Shown one piece after another: positions 57,545-64,000 of a stretch of DNA of 64,000 nucleotides (its first letter is position 1; every line of letters begins with the position of its first letter). Under the pieces are notes generated by a model. It had not been told where the DNA came from. It saw nothing but the letters and a program-made list of their open reading frames with translations, and searched no databases. The DNA lies in NCBI GenBank assembly GCA_031841125.1, contig CM063111.1:44466955-44530954 (forward strand), in the 5' to 3' direction. Origin of the DNA: Acanthococcus lagerstroemiae. Its lineage: Eukaryota > Arthropoda > Insecta > Hemiptera > Eriococcidae. The translations under genes were made by a program, and so were the position numbers.

Positions 57545-57712
57545 GAAATGTTATGAGGAGCTTCGTACCCCGCGCTGGCCGGTCACTGATGCGATACTCA
57601 AAAGGGTAGTTTCCAGGGCCGCGGGTGCGGTGTATCAGGGGCCGTTTTGGCACGCGTACATCGCCATACGTTCCAACAGACATACCCTGCGCTGGCGCGG
57701 CCTCTGAGCGAC
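57545..57712 (+). repeat. Solitary 3' tail of the R1/Jockey-like LINE
   Basis: GGTCACTGATGCGATACTCAAAAGGGTAGTTTCC and GGGGCCGTTTTGGCACGCGTACATCGCCATACG match the minus-strand tails at 36781-36860 and 60335-60475. Confidence 0.6.
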
Positions 57713-57714
57713 AG

Positions 57715-58690
57715 GTATATGAAATTTTGTAGAATAATTCAATGAAACATTACACACTTCACATACATAATTATGGCAAACGAAAATGTCATACGACACT
57801 TTACCCTTCAAACTACATCCGTCGTACCAGGCGATTAAATTTTATGCTATTCTAAGCCACGTGCTTGTGTACGATATGCGTTATCACGTATTCGAGAATG
57901 TAAAATATTTTTAGGCTATCGTGAAAAACACAAGAAAACGTCGGTTTGTTAAAATCTTAAAACCAAGCAAAACAGACTCGCGGGCCGATAACGCGTGCAG
58001 CAACATTATCGATGAAAACGAACTCCCAGTTGTTTTTACCTGTAATTTTCATTCGGCTATCATTAATATGATACTGGAATCGAAAATACATTCGCTTATC
58101 AATTTGACCTCTAGTAAAGTCAAATTAAACGCTTAAAACAATGCAAATAGACAAATTTGTTCCAACTGTTGGTGCTAGCTGTCTAGACAACATACTAGAA
58201 GTCCTCAAGATTTCCGATGGAACCCTGCTTTCCAAAATGAAATTCTTGACGATAAATCAATGAATATCAATTTTACTGAAAAACGTTTCCGACTAAAAAT
58301 ATTCCTTACTCGATATCCCTTTGAAAATGTTTTTTAAAGTTTTTTCGTAACTGACCCCAAAATATTCCAACTAGGGGGTTGAGAACGAAGTTTTACTTTG
58401 CCATGCATCATCACAGGCCTTATTCGGAGAGAATGCAGTTTTTAAAACATTTTTTTAATCTCACCGACTTCAGCAAGAAAAAATGCGGGACCTGTTCCTC
58501 TATATCATCATACCCCCATTCCTGGAATTTCTTGGCCCCCCTCCACCTCTTGGAGGGTGAAGCTTTACCGGAATTCTTGAGGACCTGAGCTTGTTGTACA
58601 AGGAGCTACTCCTAACAACACCGTGAAAAAAGTATTTTATAACAAATTTGTTCATTTCATGTTCTAATTCTACTGTGCTACTCTGGTGTG
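57715..58690. other. No recognisable feature
   Basis: Short frames only. Confidence 0.4.
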
Positions 58691-60079
58691 GAAACCAGAA
58701 ATGCTTTTCAAATTTTGCTATCAACCGAACACTTTAGTACCACTGTATAAAGCGAGTAAAGTGAATGCAATTTTGAAAGAGAGACTAGCAGACATAGAGT
58801 CAACACTAGCGGTGGCCCTGCAGGATTCTTACAATCAGCTTGAGGAGATTCTGGAGGAAATCGAACAGTTAACAGGTATGAAAAGGACCAAACAAATGAC
58901 GGATGACAAGCTCAAAGTGAGAACGAAACTTGCTTATTAATAAGAGGTCAGAAATCAGGATGAAGGCTAATATTATTAAACTTGACCAGATAGAGCTCGC
59001 AAAACTGAATAAGATCATTAAAAGAGCAGTAAAATAAGATATCATGAAGTTTGATCAGGAATCAGGAAATAATAAAGGAGATATTAGAGGAGAGCTGGTC
59101 AACCAAGAAAACCAGAAAAGCAATTTCTAAAGTTATCATACCCAGAAATCAAGCTATACAACTACACAGCACAGAGTAGAAATATTCGAAGAAGCAACAA
59201 AACTCACATATGCCCATCACCTTTCCGGGAACTAAAAGAAAACGAATACTCTTCAGCAAATAATTTCAGGAAGGATGGACTGCCTCAATTTAAAAAAAAA
59301 AAAAAAAAAAAAAAAACGAGATTCGAAAAGTACTTTCTACTTTAAAAGGTGGGAAGGTTGCACGCCAGCATAAAATAGAAAATTCTACATCGAAAACTTT
59401 GGAGGCTCTTTTCCCTTTCCTGACAGCTTTACTCAAGCAAGTAATGAAAGCTGGGGCCACTCCTAAACAGTGACAATAATCAGAAATAACCAAATTCACC
59501 AAAAAGGCGATAGAAGTACCCATAAGTGACTTCCAATGGGAGCAAACTGTTTTTCAAACTTATTAAAAATAGAATTTACAAAGAGTACAACCTGCCAGTC
59601 TATCTCATGTTTATACATTAACATAGCATTTGACTCGGTCTTCCATAGTGCTGCACAGGAAGCTTCAAAAAATCAGGGGGTGGGAGCAGATATTATCAAG
59701 GTTCTACAAGATCTGTATCGAAATTCTAACGTCCACGTCAGCTTGAATTTGAAAGACACAGAATTCAATCTAAGGAAATGTTTGAAATAAGATGATCCTC
59801 TTTCATCCAACCTATTTAACAGTGTGTTGGAGGAAGTTTTTCACGATCTTGAATAGGAGGGAAGGGAAATCAAAATCAACAGGTGCTGATGGCTGAACAG
59901 TCTGCACTTTGCAGACGACACTGTCCTAATAAGCAGCAAGATAAAAGATTTGAAGCAAATGACTGAAGCCCTTTGTAGCAAAAGTAGAATAAACACCTCT
60001 AAAACTATTGTCCAATAGGAAAATTAATGGTTTTTAGTAGATGGTTGCAAAATTGATCAGGCCTTTGAATACAAATACC

Positions 60080-60298
60080 TCCTTTTTCTAATTTTCTCTC
60101 AACCCGAGCCCTGGAATCCGCCCTTTCGAGCATTACTTCAGAGACGTCGGGGAGGCTGGTAGGGCTACCTTAGCTCTCTTCCCTCCTGGCTGAAAAACCG
60201 GCCTAGGTCGAAATCTGACGATTTGCTATGTAGGCGCGAACCCGGGACCTCCGGATTTTGAGACCAACGCACCATCCACTCGGCCAACCAGACTCCTG
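60080..60298 (-). repeat. SINE family B copy nested in the RTE remnant
   Basis: Inverse of 49025-49240: CTCAACCCGAGCCCTGGAAT at the left, CGACCTAGG-type block, and the tRNA-like head CCACTCGGCCAACCAGAC at the right. Confidence 0.75.
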
Positions 60299-60334
60299 GA
60301 ATATAAATACCCAGGCTAGATACTAGATTTTGAA

Positions 60335-60475
60335 GACAGATTTTTTTTTCACCGGGTGGAGCGTATGGCGATGCACTCATGCCAAATTGGCTCCCCAGAC
60401 ACTGCACCCCTAGCCTCAGAAACTACCTTTTTGAGTATCGCATCAGTGACCAGAGGAACGCACTAAGGCTGGCCC
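60335..60475 (-). repeat. LINE 3' tail with short A tail, nested in the RTE remnant
   Basis: On the minus strand, GGTCACTGATGCGATACTCAAAAAGG, GGGGTGCAGTGTC and GCATCGCCATACGCTCCACCCGGTG, ending in nine A. Confidence 0.65.
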
Positions 60476-61107
60476 GAGCTCACATTTTGTCTCTCCGCGT
60501 CGGATTCGCGCTGTCCTGCCAGGATGGAAGAAAAGCTAAAAGCCAGAACAGCTAATGTCATGAAAGATTTTTGGTCTCATAAAAACATTTTCACAAGTGC
60601 AATCTAAATCTATTTCTGGAAAAAAAATCCTTAACTAGTGCGTAGTTCCTTCGCTACTGTATGGGTCACAGACATGGGTATTGACCAAATTCCAAGTAGA
60701 AAAGTTGAGAACAATCCACAACAGAATGTTCAGAAGCATTTTAGGCATTAAAATTATGGACAAAGTCAGAATTAAAAGTATCAGGACAAAATTCAACATT
60801 CTTAGGGGGTTTAGCTACTAAGCAATTTAAATTATGAGTATGCCGGTCATGTAGCAAGGATTGTGAAAAATGGAAGAAGGCAACAGAGGAAGGGACCTCT
60901 CTAGACCATACAAGGAGGAGGGGTAGGCCACCAACCCGATGGCCCGATGAATTGGTCCAGGAATTCGGGGTATTATGGACCAGACCTGCACAGGAGAGAA
61001 AAAGGTGGAGACGGATGATGGATGCCTTTACCAGAAAATACGTGGACTTGACAGCGTAGCAGTTATCTGCGGTTTCCAAGACGGGTCGTCGCTTAGTCGA
61101 AGTCCTG

Positions 61108-61172
61108 GATGTAAAATACAATAAAAACTCGGGTAGAGAACAGATATGCTTTCAAATTTCGCTATCATATTT
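61108..61172 (+). repeat. ~60-bp direct repeat, left copy
   Basis: TGTAAAATACAATAAAAACTCGGGTA then ATGCTTTCAAATTTCGCTATCA. A close copy lies at 62229-62283. The second half also occurs near 58699, before the RTE remnant. Confidence 0.7.
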
Positions 61173-61269
61173 TATATTTATATTAACTGTCTTTATTATG
61201 TATTCGAGCGTCACAAAATACAAAATATAGAAAATGTTACAAAACAAACGATAGGTTCTTCGCCGAGTA

Positions 61270-62170
61270 CGTGCTCAAATATTCTGCCCCCATTCGCGGG
61301 CAAAGGCCTTCCCAACATTTTCCCGGGTCGTCCTATTTTGGACTGCTCTTCCCCACTGTACCACTGTACTTCTTTCTATTTCATTTCTCCATCTTTCCGG
61401 CCGTATGGCACCCACCATGTCACTCCCTGGCACCATAGGTTTCTTTGATGTCTCTGGCGATGTGTCCCGCATCATTTATTTTTAGATTTGTAGCTAGGTA
61501 CAGGATATCCCTCATTATCGCTCTTCGTCTAATAATTTTTGTTTTGATTTCGCCGCTTATCCTTAATCCTAGTATACTCCTAAGCATATTGTTTTGGTTC
61601 GTCAATAATTTCTTAGCTTTTACCATTGTAGTAGACCATGTTTGGGCGCCGTTCAACAGGACTGAATATACGCAAGCCTCTAACATCCTCACTTTGGACT
61701 GTATTCTCAGTTTTCCTTTGAAGATGGGTCGGAGCGGCCAGTACCCCCCTTCCAGGTCCTATCCCTTCTGACCTTCAGCTCCTTTTTCATTTTATCTTTA
61801 AACGATATAATTTGTCCAAAACACGTGAAGTCTTCCTGTTTTTCCAAAACAAGATTACCAAATTACGCATGTATCTAGTTTTTGTTCCGTTTATTTTCAA
61901 GCCTGCTTTGCCGCTTGCAACGATCAGATCGTCTAATTTTGAATCTTCTTTTCTCTCTCACTCATTAGTACTATGTCGTCCGTGAATCTCAAATGGGTCA
62001 GGGATTTCCCATCTATTTTGATACCATATAGTTTTCCCAGTTCATTTCTCTGAACACCCCTTCTAGTAGTGCATTGAAAAGATTGGAGAGAGGGGGTCAC
62101 CTTGTTTCACTCCTCACTGTAACGTGAATGTGGGGCTCGCTCTATCCAGCTCAATGTACGCCAACGAATC
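61270..62170 (-). pseudogene. Second RTE-like LINE remnant, opposite strand
   Basis: On the minus strand: LTHLRFTDDIVLMSE (active site, FTDD where FADD is usual; about 61950-62010), KINGTKT, FTCFGQIISFKDKMKKELKVR, ACVYSVLLNGAQTWSTT (about 61630-61685), NMLRSILGLRISGEIKTKIIRRR (about 61520-61600) and NDAGHIARDIK (about 61450-61480). The frame is shifted near 61700 and 61950. Confidence 0.8.
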
Positions 62171-62228
62171 CTCATAAATATATTTCAAAATGTATGTTTA
62201 TTTTGCTTAGTCTAAGCCTTGGCTGTAA

Positions 62229-62283
62229 AATAAAATAAAAACTCGGGTACAAAACGGAAATGCTTTCAAATTTCGCTATCAAC
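62229..62283 (+). repeat. ~60-bp direct repeat, right copy
   Basis: TGTAAAATAAAATAAAAACTCGGGTA then ATGCTTTCAAATTTCGCTATCA, a close copy of 61114-61172, here followed by ACCGAACTGTTTGG. Confidence 0.7.
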
Positions 62284-62294
62284 CGAACTGTTTG

Positions 62295-63150
62295 GTTAGT
62301 TGTTTCAGATACGAACACCAAGACTCCTTATCGCAAACGCTGAAAATCAGTTGTTTTCGACATACCAATTCAGGCGTTTCGTAGAGGTAACATATTGTAA
62401 GATATATAAACGCCATCGACTTTACCCAAGGACCTCACCATCTTACCTAACTAACCTAATATCGAAATATGTTTTCGATCTGCTCGGGCAGCTCCGTAAT
62501 TCTGAAAGTCTTTCAAGAGTTAACTAGTCACCTCTGATTTTATACGTCTATACGATTAACGAATTATCGAACGAGTTCGTGTTAAATGTTCAACTTGGCT
62601 CCGAAATGATTCGTGACAGATACGAGGTCGTGATCCGTGATCGCGTATAATTAAATTAATATTTTTACCGTCTCAGTGACAACGGCTAGAGAAGGTGGGA
62701 TATACCTGGTGTATCTAATGAACGTGCGCGGAAGTATATGGGAAAAAATCTTGAATGAAAACGATGGAGTCGTTTTTTGAAAAATCACGTTCGCTTTGTT
62801 CTGAAAATATTCAAATTAGTTGGGTACGAATGGACATGGACGGTATTGCAACTCAATTATAACATGGAAGCACTCGGACGTAATTACGTTACGTGACTTG
62901 CACCGTTCTACTTGTACGCCGGAAGAATGTCTCTCTGCGCCTTGATACGTGCAGCAATTTGAATGAGTCGAACAATTTGCCGGCATGTTGAATGAAAGGA
63001 GAAATTTTACGTACTTAGTATACGTTTCGAGATACTCAATACGCATTCACCGATGTCGATAAAGTTGCCGACTTTCGTTTCGCCCCGGCGAATGGGATTG
63101 TGATCTTCACCTATTCAGATGTGAAGTTCTGTCAATGAAGAAACGAATTT
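62295..63150. other. No gene recognised
   Basis: Balanced unique DNA with short frames; possibly host intergenic. Confidence 0.4.
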
Positions 63151-63431
63151 GGGAAAAAAATGTCACTACCAAGCTAAACTAAAAAAAGTAATGAAAACAA
63201 ACAATATACGGGTCAAGTGTATAAAGCCGAATGAACTCAAAGCACCACAACTGGAGGAACTAATCTAAGACAAAATCGCCAAGCTATATTCCTGGAAGAT
63301 AACTACAATTTCGAAACAGATTACAATGTCAAAATCAACTAAGAAAACAATACTAGACTAGCCGAAATTAATCAACAATGAAACATACCAATGGACGAAC
63401 TCCAGACAGTACTTCAATGGTCTCATGTACA

Positions 63432-63589
63432 CAGTGGCGTAGCGGGGGGGGGGGGGGCGTGACCCCAATATTTTTACATAGTTCTCTAATATCGGCGATT
63501 TTAAAAAAATATTTCAATTTTCGACTTTTTCTCCCTTGAAAACCTTATTGTGCCCCCCCCCCTTTGGGAAACCCCTAGCTACGCCACTG
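63432..63589. mobile_element. hAT-type miniature element, TSD CATG(T/C)ACA
   Basis: Ends CAGTGGCGTAGC and GCTACGCCACTG are perfect 12-base inverted repeats. Flanks CATGTACA (63424-63431) and CATGCACA (63590-63597) match 7 of 8. G and C runs lie just inside the ends. Confidence 0.85.
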
Positions 63590-63599
63590 CATGCACAAT

Positions 63600-64000
63600 A
63601 TGCACAAGTGACATTTTTGATGAAATTGAGTTAAGTAGAGGAAAATGTAGCTCAACATTGATTATTTCCATGTGAAATTTTTATCAATTTAGAAAGATTT
63701 TCACATAAGTGATAAGCAGGACGAAATTATAAGGGGGGGGGGGTTCCCCCCATATTTCGGCAGTCGGCAAATTTTGAAACTATTTGAAACTATTCATTTG
63801 AATTTTTCATTTTGTATAAATGTTTGTGAACTTTTTTTTTTTCAATTAAAAAATATTTCTATTAAAAGAATCGGCAAATTTTTAGATAAAAAAATTTTGG
63901 TTGGCAAATTTTTCTTCTCCACTTACAAACTAAAAGTCAATTTTCGTTTCTGAGAATGAAGTACCCTGGACTCCTGTCAAAGATTAGTCAGTCAAAAGCC
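63600..64000. other. No recognisable feature
   Basis: A/T-rich sequence with a G run near 63734 and repeated GGCAAATTTT; nothing that can be assigned. Confidence 0.4.

Larger units (their letters stand above)
58725..61140 (+). pseudogene. RTE-like LINE remnant, heavily broken
   Basis: The plus strand shows RT pieces in shifting frames: NIAFDSVFHSA...GVGADIIKVLQDLYRNSNVHVSL (about 59600-59760), DDPLSSNLFNSVLEEVFHDLE (about 59790-59855), a LHFADDTVLISSKIKDLKQM active-site block (about 59895-59960), and a C-terminal AGHVAR...GRPPTRWPDELVQEFGVLW (about 60840-60980). Many stops and shifts, a 26-base A run (59292-59317), a SINE B copy (60080-60298) and a LINE tail (60335-60475) interrupt it. Confidence 0.8.

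Noticed and set aside
63150..63420. Additional RTE fragment
   Set aside because: Only a short MDELQTVLQW-like stretch is suggestive; too little to support.

Overview
This window is nuclear DNA of an arthropod, most likely an insect. The supporting evidence is a complete-looking Polinton/Maverick (adintovirus-like) gene block, LINE fragments of R1/Jockey-like and RTE-like type, a mariner derivative, several hAT-type miniature elements, tRNA-headed SINEs, and an A+T-rich fragment of mitochondrial ATP6. I cannot name the species. Nearly all recognisable content is transposon or virus derived. There is no convincing complete host gene; the best host candidate is one 155-codon exon on the minus strand near 51 kb.

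Region 1 (1-11.1 kb) is the right-hand part of a Polinton/adintovirus-like element with all genes on the minus strand. Read 5' to 3' from the right, they are a 261-codon orphan, a lysine-rich orphan of about 138 codons, an 0.85 kb gap, protein-primed family B DNA polymerase, A32/FtsK-type packaging ATPase, a conserved Polinton protein, a coiled-coil repeat protein, a retrovirus-type integrase, and an open frame that begins with a parvovirus-like phospholipase A2 domain and runs off the left edge. The frames are intact and closely packed. Almost every start is preceded directly by a TATAATAAATG-like motif, which several times also supplies the stop codon of the gene before. Polymerase, integrase and ATPase give replication, integration and DNA packaging. 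The PLA2 frame points to virion entry functions. Major capsid, penton and protease genes are not seen and should lie left of the window. The two orphan genes are bracketed by a perfect 33-bp inverted repeat.

Region 2 (11.1-25 kb) is a nest of repeats. It holds a minus-strand SINE whose body has been amplified into a ~195-bp satellite-like array, hAT miniature elements with clear 8-bp target duplications, and a 5.3 kb foldback-like element with ends built from TTGACATCAA-type short palindromes. Region 3 (25-38.3 kb) holds more hAT elements, a 1.4 kb element with ~300-bp inverted arms, a 5'-truncated LINE with 13-bp target duplications and an ATP6 insertion in its RNase H domain, SINE copies, a palindromic mariner remnant, and an R1/Jockey-like LINE pseudogene with 14-bp target duplications.

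Region 4 (38.3-64 kb) has long stretches without recognisable features, RTE-type LINE remnants, a second SINE family, the candidate host exon, and a ~3.9 kb palindromic element with ~1.3 kb arms around a 46-bp minisatellite. All family assignments come from reading motifs by eye; no database search was run.
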